A DNA stretch of 60,613 nucleotides. Origin: Verrucomicrobiota bacterium (lineage in GTDB: Bacteria; Verrucomicrobiota; Verrucomicrobiia; Limisphaerales; JADLHS01). Of this stretch, positions 1 to 7,117 are shown in pieces. Every line of letters starts with the position of its first letter. The first letter of the stretch is position 1. The translations under genes were made by a program, and so were the position numbers. The stretch is taken from positions 1-60,613 of the forward strand of contig JABFSR010000066.1 in NCBI GenBank assembly GCA_013140495.1, given 5' to 3'. The notes below the pieces were generated by a model. It was not told the DNA's origin, searched no databases, and worked only from the letters and a program-made list of their open reading frames with translations.

Positions 1-170
1 AGATCAAGCCGACCCTCTGCCATGACCTCTCGCGTTTCGGTCTCCGGGCGACGAACAATCATGATCAGCTTCCCGATTTCCTTGGGCGACTGGCGGATGT
101 TTTCCAGTCCAGCTTCCATTTCTTCCAAGGTCAGATGTTTCACAATTTTGAATTTGTGCTTGAAGCCCAT
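1..170 (-). CDS. Partial MOSC-like protein (N-terminus only)
   Basis: The window edge cuts this gene; the first 56 codons are visible, starting at the ATG at 170. The translation begins MGFKHKFKIVKHLTLEEMEA and continues with an 'IRQSPKE...LIMIVRRPETETREV' segment. That pattern resembles the N-terminus of a group of MOSC-domain (molybdenum cofactor sulfurase C-terminal-like) proteins as I remember them. The MOSC core itself lies outside the window, so the function cannot be confirmed here. It is oriented like the methyltransferase gene at 418-888, with repeat-type DNA between them. Confidence 0.5.
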   Translation of the reverse strand, partial: MGFKHKFKIVKHLTLEEMEAGLENIRQSPKEIGKLIMIVRRPETETREVMAEGRLD

Positions 171-227
171 TTCAGTCCAGTCGAATTGCGACAGCTCTCG
201 CTGATTTCACCAGCATGTCGTCTGCTT

Positions 228-385
228 GAAAAGTGGCGGCGGGCCTCCCGGCCTGCTGTAGAGGGCGGCATCCTTGCCGTCTGGACAAAACGATCGAAAC
301 TGAACGACTCACGAAATTTCCAACGCGCTTGGTTTGACGTGAGGTTTTGTCCGCCGGGCTGGAAGCCCGACTCTACGTCAGCCAA
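228..385. repeat. Intergenic hairpin-rich repeat
   Basis: GC-rich short inverted repeats lie here: a gcgggcctcccggcctgc-type hairpin near 239-256 and a ccgggctggaagcccg hairpin near 355-370. Two oppositely oriented 'gacaaaa'/'ttttgtc' pieces (about 283 and 346) sit between them. The block resembles dispersed extragenic palindromes seen elsewhere in the window (39282-39365, 59114-59164). I see no coding signal. Confidence 0.5.
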
Positions 386-417
386 GATGACCGACGCTAC
401 AATCTTCAAACTTTCTC

Positions 418-888
418 TCAATCCCGGCGGGCATGTGGACGAATAAACCATCGCGGCACGGACGCGGAGTACTTTCTCCATTCCTCTCCAAACAGCTTTT
501 CCAATCGCGGCTCCTCGTAGAGAACCACTCGAAGATGGAATGCCATCACGAGGACAAGCGTGTACCAAGCCAGCCAGGTTGAACCGACGGCGAGAATCCA
601 TCCGCATAAGAGCAGAGTGATCGCCACGTACATGGGGTTGCGGGTGAAACGATACAGCCCCACAATGACCAGACGTTTCGGCGGATCCCACGGAGCCAAT
701 GTGCCGCGTCCAGAAACCAAGAAATCACGCACGCACCAGAGCAGGAGAAACAACCCCAGCGCAGTCAAAGTGTAACCAGCCGGCAGACTGCCACGACATC
801 GCGGGTCATTGTGAACGATCCAGGCCGGGACGATTCCAGCAAAGACACCGGGCAACGTCAGAAACGCAATCAAGGCTCGGAATAACAT
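418..888 (-). CDS. Isoprenylcysteine carboxyl methyltransferase-family membrane protein
   Basis: A 156-residue integral membrane protein with about four hydrophobic segments. The signature is 'GLYRFTRNPMYVAITLLLCGW' (about residues 77-97) followed by 'EEPRLEKLFGEEWRKYSASVPRWF' near the C-terminus. This RNPMY...E-P-L-F-G-x-x-Y arrangement is characteristic of the ICMT/PEMT-like family of small membrane methyltransferases, which use S-adenosylmethionine at the membrane. The physiological substrate of bacterial members is usually unknown and cannot be read from this sequence. Length is normal for the family and the gene looks intact. Confidence 0.8.
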   Translation of the reverse strand: MLFRALIAFLTLPGVFAGIVPAWIVHNDPRCRGSLPAGYTLTALGLFLLLWCVRDFLVSGRGTLAPWDPPKRLVIVGLYRFTRNPMYVAITLLLCGWILAVGSTWLAWYTLVLVMAFHLRVVLYEEPRLEKLFGEEWRKYSASVPRWFIRPHARRD

Positions 889-972
889 TGGTCGTCCTGT
901 TTTATTGGTTGATGGTGAGGGTCACAGGCTGCACGACCCCGCAATGTGCGCGCCGAACATCTCCAGAATCGT

Positions 973-1953
973 TCAAAGACGGAACAACTTCTTTGCATTT
1001 CCGTAAAGAAGTTTGCGCTCAACTTTTTTGTTCGGTGCGAAACGGCGCACGGCGGCTATGGTCTGTGCTCCCTGACACTTCGGACCGCTTCCCTCATGGT
1101 CATTGCAGTCGCTGCCATACAGCAGTTTGTCCTGATGACGCTCGAAAAATCCTGACGTGAATGTTTCGTCGCGCGTGAGGGCATTCAGCCCCGACCCTGC
1201 GGACAGATCGCCAAACATGTTCGGATAGTCGGCCAGGTACTTCTCGGTCAATCCACCCGGCGTGATCGGTCCCTTCGGGTACAGGTTTTTCTCGTCGTTC
1301 AAATAGCTCTTGTCAACGTTCGCCCACCACGTCTGCGCATGGCCGATGAAGTTCACTCGCGGATATTTTTCCAGCATTTTGTAGAACCGTTCAAAGCCGT
1401 AGTTAAACCTCTTGAACTGCCAGTGCATCAACACGGGCACGTGATAAGCCTGGGCGAGCGCGTAGATTTTCTGCATCTCTGGTGAATCGCACTCCAATCC
1501 GAATTTCTGCTCCGCGATCATCACGGCACCAAGCTTCAAATACTTTTCGATCTCAGCCGTCGCGCCTTCAACGTTCGGAACCTCGTTGGCGGCGAACCGA
1601 TATTCCTTTGGATGCGCCCGCGCGAACTGACAACACGCTTCGTTGCCGAATGCCTTGGCCTCCAATCCATTTGAAACCCCGTCGTGTGTGGCCTCAGATT
1701 TCATGGGCCGGCCTGCGGGCAACAGAATCGTCGTGGTCGCGCCCATCGCGCGCTGGTGTAGGAGAAGCACATTGTCCGGGCGATCCGAGTAATTGACGTG
1801 CTGATGTATGTCAATGATGCGCTCAGGGTGCGCGGTTGTGGTGGCGCAACCCGTCAGCGCAGCCCCGGCAATCCCGAGCCCGGTGGTGACAAGAAATTCG
1901 CGGCGGGAACAATTTCTTTCCGATGTTGCGCGATGCGGAGTTGATTGGCTCAT
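973..1953 (-). CDS. Amidohydrolase-family (metal-dependent hydrolase) protein with twin-arginine-type signal
   Basis: 326 residues from the ATG at 1953. The N-terminus carries 'NCSRREFLVTTGLGIAGAALTGCA', a twin-arginine-like signal followed by a possible lipobox, so the protein is probably exported and perhaps lipid-anchored. The mature part starts with 'IIDIHQHVN' (HxH metal ligands) and continues with 'PVLMHWQ', 'VNFIGHAQTWW' and 'LLYGSDCND', the usual metal-site order of amidohydrolase_2 TIM barrels. The substrate is unknown. The open frame extends upstream to 2325 but would overlap the divergent dehydrogenase gene, so the start just before the export signal was chosen. The 90 bp between the two starts should hold divergent promoters. 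Confidence 0.8.
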   Translation of the reverse strand: MSQSTPHRATSERNCSRREFLVTTGLGIAGAALTGCATTTAHPERIIDIHQHVNYSDRPDNVLLLHQRAMGATTTILLPAGRPMKSEATHDGVSNGLEAKAFGNEACCQFARAHPKEYRFAANEVPNVEGATAEIEKYLKLGAVMIAEQKFGLECDSPEMQKIYALAQAYHVPVLMHWQFKRFNYGFERFYKMLEKYPRVNFIGHAQTWWANVDKSYLNDEKNLYPKGPITPGGLTEKYLADYPNMFGDLSAGSGLNALTRDETFTSGFFERHQDKLLYGSDCNDHEGSGPKCQGAQTIAAVRRFAPNKKVERKLLYGNAKKLFRL

Positions 1954-2043
1954 GGGCGGATTCTGAGGGAGGCTGATTCGGTGTTCAACGGAGAAAACGC
2001 TTGCACTTGCATGGCGTGCTGTCTGAATACGTCGCGTTAACTT

Positions 2044-5013
2044 ATGAAAATTCATCTCGTTGCGGCCATCGCGCTGGCCTCCCTCTTCACTTTGACCAAT
2101 CACGCCGCGCCGCCTGAACTGACACTCAAAGACCTGCCGCGCATTCCGCCAGTCGAAACCTCGAACGTCTTCAAAACTTTCCAGATCAAGCCAGGCTTCA
2201 GCCTGCACCTCGCCGCCGCCGAACCCCTCGTGCTGGATCCGATTGAAATCAGCTTCGACGAAAACGGACGAATGTTCGTGGTGGAAATGCGGGACTACTC
2301 GGAGATGCGGGACGTGAAACCGCACATGGGTCGCATCCGCCTTGTGTCAGACTCAAACGGCGATGGAGTTTTCGATAAGGCGACGGTTTACGCGGAAGAT
2401 TTGCCGTGGCCGACCGGCGTGTGCTGTTACGACGGCGGAATTTTCGTCGCTGCATCCCCGGACATCATTTATTTCAAGGACACCGATGGAGACGGCAAGG
2501 CGGATATCCGCAAAGTTGTTTTCACCGGCTTTGGCGCAGGCAAAGGAGACAAGTTGAACGTCCAGGCACTCGTGAACGGTTTGCGCTGGGGCATGGACAA
2601 TCGTATCCATGGTCAGACTGCCGGAAACGGCGGCGTGCTGAAGCGTCCGGATGCTCCAGACTCATCGGCCATTGATCTGCGTGGCCGCGATTTCAGTTTC
2701 GATCCCCGCAAACTTGATCTCAGCACCGAGAACGGCGGTGGACAATACGGCATGTGCTATGACAACCACGGCCGCAAATTTGTTTGCAGCAACTCACACC
2801 ACATCCAGACGTTCATGTACGAGGCGCATTACGGCGAACGAAATTCAATTTACAACATGCCTTCCTCGATTGTGGACATCCCGGTGGATGGCCCGGCGGC
2901 AGAAGTTTACCGCACCAGCCCGGAGGAAGCGTGGCGCGTCATCCGCACCAAATGGCGCGTCACGGGCGTCGTGCAAGGACTGATCGAGGGCGGCGGGCGG
3001 GCGTCCGGCTATTTCACGTCTGCCACAGGCATCACGGTTTATCGCGGCGATGCGTTCCCGGAGGAATTTCTTGGCGATGCCTTTATCGCGGACGTTGGCA
3101 GCAACCTGATTCATCGCAAGAAAGTCCGTTCCGCAGGAGTCGAATTGATTGCAGAACGCCCGGTTGATGAACAAAAGGTCGAGTTCATTACTTCCACCGA
3201 TCTGTGGTTTCGGCCCGTCCAGCTCGCAAATGCTCCCGACGGCTGCCTCTACTTTTGCGACATGTATCGTGAAGTCATCGAACATCCGTGGTCGCTGCCG
3301 GAAAACATCAAGAAACTTCTCGACCTAAACGCGGGCAACGATCGCGGTCGCATTTACCGCATCACCCCGGATGGCTACAAAACACGCAAGCCACCGAAAC
3401 TCGGCAAAGCCACTACCAAACAACTCGTCGCCACACTCGAAAACAAAAACGGCTGGCATCGCGACACCGCCGCGCGACTGCTCTTTGAACGGCAGGACAA
3501 GGCCGCCATTCCGCTTCTGCAAAAAATGATCCTCAAATCTCCATCCGCCCTTGCTCGGCTGCATGCACTCCATGTGCTCGACGGGTTGGGATTACTGAAA
3601 GGAGATGACTTGCTGGCTGCGCTGGATGATTCGGACGCTTTCGTTCGCGAACACGCAATCCAACTCTCAGAAAAGTTTATCGCCGCCGGTGACGCGGCTC
3701 TTTGGACAAAGATTTGCCAGTTGAGCAACGACCCCGATATCAACGTCCGCTACCAACTGGCCTTCACGCTCGGCGAGTTCAATCGCCCGGGCAAACTCGA
3801 TGCACTGGTGGCCATCGCCCGACGCGACAGCGACAGCAAGTGGACTCAATCAGCGATTTACTCCTCACTCGCAGACGGCTCTGGCGAAATGTTCACGACG
3901 CTTGCAGCCGATGCCAACGTCCGCCGATCCCAATCAGGTCAGGAGATGCTCCGGCAACTGATCGTGTTCGTCGGCGCGAAGAACCGTCCGGAGGAAGTTG
4001 CCACCGCACTCAAATTCATGAGCCAGGTGAACGACCCTGCAACAGCATTCACCATGACACGCGCTTTGGGTGAAGGATTGAAACGCGCGAACAAACCACT
4101 CACATCGGCAGGCGAGAGCTTGAAGGGCGTGCTTGCGCGTGCGCAGACAGAAGCCGCCAACCCAGCAGCCTCGGAATCCGTGCGCGTGGTCGCAGTTCAA
4201 CTGCTCGTGGACACCAGCTACGAGGACTCCGGTAAGTTGTTGCTCGGCCTGCTTGATCTGCAACATCCGCAGCCGGTTCAACTGGCGGCATTGGCCACGC
4301 TTGAACACTTCACAAGCGCGCCGATTGGCCCGGAGTTGACCAGCCGTTGGAACACGCTCACACCGCGCCTCCGTGCCTCCGCGCTGACAATTCTGGTTTC
4401 GCGACCTGATCGAGCCAGGGCATTGTTGCAGGCCATCGAAGCAGGCACGATCCGGGCAAGTGTGCTGGATTCCACCCAGACCAAACTCCTGTCAACCTAT
4501 CGCGACCCGAAAGTGCGCCAGCTCGCGCTCAAGGTTCTTGCCGCACAACCCGCGAGCCCCCGAAAGGAAATCATCAACACCTTCACTCCTGCGCTGAGTC
4601 TTGCTGGCGACGCCGCTGCCGGGAAAAAGATTTACGCCGAGCGCTGCGTTTCCTGCCATCGTTCGAGCGGCGAAGGCTTCGCACTTGGACCTGATTTCGT
4701 GACGGTGAAAACCACCGGCAAGGAAAAGTTGCTGACCAACATCATTGATCCCAACGCTGAAGTGCGACCGGAGTTCGTCAGCTACGTTGTGGAAACCAAG
4801 GATGACCAAAGCCTGCTGGGACTGGTGGTCAACGAAACCTCGTCAAACGTCACGCTCCGTCAGGCCTACGGCAAACAGGATGTGATCCCGCGCTCGAACA
4901 TCACCAAGATGCAAAGCCAGGGACAATCTGTGATGCCGGAAGGATTGGAAGCCGGCCTCACACCGCAGGCCATGGCCGACCTGCTCGAATACATTTCCAC
5001 GGCGACGCAATAA
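2044..5013 (+). CDS. PVC-type membrane-bound dehydrogenase with HEAT repeats and C-terminal cytochrome c
   Basis: 989 residues with a cleavable-type signal (MKIHLVAAIALASLFTLTNHAA). Residues about 45-440 form a sugar/alcohol dehydrogenase-like beta-propeller typical of PVC-group proteins ('FDENGRMFVVEMRDY', 'DSNGDGVFDKATVYAEDLPWP', 'DTDGDGKADIRKVVFTGF'). The middle (about 450-850) is helical and HEAT-like. A haem c motif CVSCH lies at residues 868-872, followed by 'GFALGPDF' and a terminal 'MADLLEYIS' helix. Such proteins are assigned to periplasmic oxidation of sugars or other substrates with electron transfer through the fused cytochrome. The substrate is not known. It is divergent from the amidohydrolase, and a paralogue lies at 7118-9700. 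Confidence 0.85.
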   Translation: MKIHLVAAIALASLFTLTNHAAPPELTLKDLPRIPPVETSNVFKTFQIKPGFSLHLAAAEPLVLDPIEISFDENGRMFVVEMRDYSEMRDVKPHMGRIRLVSDSNGDGVFDKATVYAEDLPWPTGVCCYDGGIFVAASPDIIYFKDTDGDGKADIRKVVFTGFGAGKGDKLNVQALVNGLRWGMDNRIHGQTAGNGGVLKRPDAPDSSAIDLRGRDFSFDPRKLDLSTENGGGQYGMCYDNHGRKFVCSNSHHIQTFMYEAHYGERNSIYNMPSSIVDIPVDGPAAEVYRTSPEEAWRVIRTKWRVTGVVQGLIEGGGRASGYFTSATGITVYRGDAFPEEFLGDAFIADVGSNLIHRKKVRSAGVELIAERPVDEQKVEFITSTDLWFRPVQLANAPDGCLYFCDMYREVIEHPWSLPENIKKLLDLNAGNDRGRIYRITPDGYKTRKPPKLGKATTKQLVATLENKNGWHRDTAARLLFERQDKAAIPLLQKMILKSPSALARLHALHVLDGLGLLKGDDLLAALDDSDAFVREHAIQLSEKFIAAGDAALWTKICQLSNDPDINVRYQLAFTLGEFNRPGKLDALVAIARRDSDSKWTQSAIYSSLADGSGEMFTTLAADANVRRSQSGQEMLRQLIVFVGAKNRPEEVATALKFMSQVNDPATAFTMTRALGEGLKRANKPLTSAGESLKGVLARAQTEAANPAASESVRVVAVQLLVDTSYEDSGKLLLGLLDLQHPQPVQLAALATLEHFTSAPIGPELTSRWNTLTPRLRASALTILVSRPDRARALLQAIEAGTIRASVLDSTQTKLLSTYRDPKVRQLALKVLAAQPASPRKEIINTFTPALSLAGDAAAGKKIYAERCVSCHRSSGEGFALGPDFVTVKTTGKEKLLTNIIDPNAEVRPEFVSYVVETKDDQSLLGLVVNETSSNVTLRQAYGKQDVIPRSNITKMQSQGQSVMPEGLEAGLTPQAMADLLEYISTATQ

Positions 5014-5033
5014 GCCGTAAATTAATTGGGCGA

Positions 5034-5144
5034 TTGAACCTGCACGACTACAAAATCTGGACACACCTGGCCCGCGTGGACAACGTCTTCGGTGACCTCA
5101 ATCCGGTCTGCTCCTGCGTGAGGAAGGAGAATTACCAGAGTTAA
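5034..5144 (+). pseudogene. Remnant resembling the C-terminus of glycine dehydrogenase (GcvP)
   Basis: Thirty-six codons ending in TAA read LNLHDYKIWTHLARVDNVFG followed by DLNPVCSCVRKENYQS. The 'ARVDNVFGDxNxVCSC...Y' pattern matches, from memory, the extreme C-terminus of GcvP ('RIDNxYGDRNLVCSC...Y'). Nothing upstream belongs to gcvP: the fragment starts 20 bp after the stop of the dehydrogenase gene. It looks like a left-over gene 3' end. The DNA after it (5144-5175, 'ttaaaccgcagaggtgcgaa') looks like a dispersed repeat. The identification rests on one short motif. Confidence 0.45.
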
Positions 5145-5220
5145 ACCGCAGAGGTGCGAAGACGCAGGGTTCAAGAACAGAATGACCTAGCCCTATTTAG
5201 GGAGCTATTGTATTGAACGT

Positions 5221-6651
5221 GTGGTTCTGGTATCAACCCTCACCATGCAGTTAAACGAGCTATCATTGGAGATTGATTCGCTAAAGACGGAGATTGAAAA
5301 ACTCCGTCCGCTCAAGCCTGAGTTGGAACAGCGTGTCATGCAGAAGTTTCGCCTCGACTGGAATTATCATTCCAACGCAATCGAGGGAAATCTACTGACG
5401 CTGGGGGAAACGCGCGCCTTCTTGCTCGAAGGATTGACTGCAAGCGGCAAGCCGCTTAAAGATCACTTGGATATCAGAGGACACGACGACCTTATCACAT
5501 TCCTTACCGAATTCATTCGCCGGAACGACCGCCTCACAGAAGCTGCGATTCGTGAGATGCACAAGATATTGCTCAAAGAGCCTTACGAAACCGATGCTAT
5601 TACGACTGACGGGAGAATAGTAAAGAAGAAGGTTCGCCTCGGAGAATACAAACTTGAACCAAACTGTGTTCGGATGGGCTCAGGCGAAATTCACCAGTAT
5701 ACTTCTCCTCAAGGTGTCCCACCAGAAATGGCCGACTTAGTCGGCTGGCATCAGAAGCAGGAAGATGCATCTGATTCACGTGCGGTAGTTCATGCTGCGT
5801 TGTTCCACCATCGTTTTGTTTCAATTCACCCTTTTGACGATGGGAACGGTCGAATGGCGCGGATACTAATGAATTTAATTTTGATGCGGAATGGCTTCCC
5901 GCCCGTCGTAATAAAACTCCAAGACCGGGATCCCTACGTAGCTGCGCTTCGTAGAGCCGACGCAGGCGAAACCGAAGGCATTGTTTCATTTATCGGTGAA
6001 AAACTGATTGCCTCAGAAAATCTGTTTCTGCGCGGCGCGAGAGGTGAATCCATCGAAGACGCTGACGACGTAGACAAGGAGATTGCTCTGCTTAAGCAGG
6101 AGTTGTCGCATGTCGAACCAACCTTGCCATTTAGTCGTGCTCTGCAGAATGACTTTCTCGACAAGTCTGCATATCCTCTGCTTGAAAAAGTCGAAGCTAA
6201 ACTTAAGCAGTTTGACGATTTGTTTAGTTCTTGCTCGGTCGATGTCAGCGCTAGATTACCCATGCAGGCCGCGCGTCCTGCGAAACCGGGCCGTCCCGCA
6301 GTAGGCCCGACTCAACCTTTAGCAAAAGCTTCGGGGCGCAGGGGGGCTGCTGGAAGTCTCATTAAACAACTTCTAACCCAACACCAGGTGCAAATTGATC
6401 TCCTCACCGTGGTCTTCACATGGCAGAAGTTTACACGAGCCAATCTCAATACATTTGATCTGAGCGTTTCGCTAGAATTCAGATTTGAGGAGTTGCAGCT
6501 ACAAATTAAATCCAACGCGCCAGAAAAGCCATTGGTAACAAAGCGTTATGCAAAACAATTAACCGAAGAGGAGATGCGCGATATCACGGTTGCGTTAGCG
6601 CGGACAGCGTTGGATTACATAAAACTCAAAGCCACCCCAAAAAACCTGTAA
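5221..6651 (+). CDS. Fic-family protein (probable AMPylator) with N-terminal inhibitory motif
   Basis: 476 residues if the GTG at 5221 is used; an ATG at 5245 is the alternative start. The Fic core motif HPFDDGNGRMAR is at residues 203-214, with the invariant His, Asn-Gly and Arg residues. A 'SNAIEGN' segment at residues 51-57 fits the (S/T)xxxE(G/N) inhibitory helix of class II Fic proteins, so the enzyme is probably auto-inhibited. Fic enzymes transfer AMP or related groups to protein hydroxyls, and the target is unknown here. The gene is clearly AT-richer than its neighbours and lies between a gcvP-like remnant and a dinD-like remnant, which suggests acquisition. A GC-rich hairpin block (6262-6320) appears inserted in frame in the C-terminal half. 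Confidence 0.9.
   Translation: MVLVSTLTMQLNELSLEIDSLKTEIEKLRPLKPELEQRVMQKFRLDWNYHSNAIEGNLLTLGETRAFLLEGLTASGKPLKDHLDIRGHDDLITFLTEFIRRNDRLTEAAIREMHKILLKEPYETDAITTDGRIVKKKVRLGEYKLEPNCVRMGSGEIHQYTSPQGVPPEMADLVGWHQKQEDASDSRAVVHAALFHHRFVSIHPFDDGNGRMARILMNLILMRNGFPPVVIKLQDRDPYVAALRRADAGETEGIVSFIGEKLIASENLFLRGARGESIEDADDVDKEIALLKQELSHVEPTLPFSRALQNDFLDKSAYPLLEKVEAKLKQFDDLFSSCSVDVSARLPMQAARPAKPGRPAVGPTQPLAKASGRRGAAGSLIKQLLTQHQVQIDLLTVVFTWQKFTRANLNTFDLSVSLEFRFEELQLQIKSNAPEKPLVTKRYAKQLTEEEMRDITVALARTALDYIKLKATPKNL
6262..6320. repeat. GC-rich double-hairpin block inside the Fic gene
   Basis: Two inverted repeats lie side by side: GCAGG/CCTGC at about 6264-6281 and CGGGCC/GGCCCG at about 6287-6309. The block is far more GC-rich than the surrounding coding DNA and encodes an Ala/Pro/Arg-rich stretch (QAARPAKPGRPAVGPTQP) unlike the rest of the protein. 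It looks like a REP-type palindrome inserted without breaking the frame. Boundaries are approximate. Confidence 0.4.
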
Positions 6652-6714
6652 TTCACGAAAGTTCTTCTCTTGCACCTTAGCCAGTCAGATAGTTCTTCGG
6701 GTTGCCCTTGAAAA

Positions 6715-6994
6715 TCAGGCTCGGGCCTTAAGCTGTTTCTTCTCCCTACCCTCGGCTTTCTTTATGCTCTACACCAACGAGTAGATTCTCCGGCATCATG
6801 CCGCCGAGTTCGTGAATGGTCTTGCGAACTTTGCGGCCCGCTTCGTTTTGAATCGGGTCGGCGTGATCCTTGTTCCGCACGTTCTCGCAGCGTAGCTTTT
6901 CCTCGGTCTGCCTCATCATTCTCGCTTGATGCTGGGGGCAATCCCGGCTATTCCGGCACGCGACAATTTGGCTGGCTTGGTTCTCAGTTCTCAC
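6715..6994 (-). pseudogene. Remnant resembling DNA-damage-inducible protein D (DinD) C-terminus, frameshifted
   Basis: One minus-strand frame reads 'MRQTEEKLRCENVRNKDHAD' and then 'NEAGRKVRKTIHELGGMMPENL'. After a frame change it continues 'SIKKAEGREKKQLKARA' to a stop at 6715. The 'RxTQTxxKL...VGRKVRxTIxxLGGTMPEDLP...SIKxxE' pattern is how I recall the C-terminal third of DinD-like proteins. The rest of the gene is absent and the frame is broken near 6780, so this is a decayed fragment. It lies immediately downstream of the Fic gene on the opposite strand. Confidence 0.5.
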
Positions 6995-7117
6995 TTTGGG
7001 CGTAAATTCCCGGTGAAATCAGATGGATGAACCGGTTGAAGCTTGAATCCGCAAAAGAATAAAACTCAGCGACACGAAATGAATTACGCGCCCGATCAAC
7101 TCGTCTGTTCAACCTCA

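Noticed and set aside
1954..2325. N-terminal extension of the amidohydrolase open frame
   Set aside because: It would overlap the divergent dehydrogenase gene. A twin-arginine-type signal right after the ATG at 1953 gives a better start.
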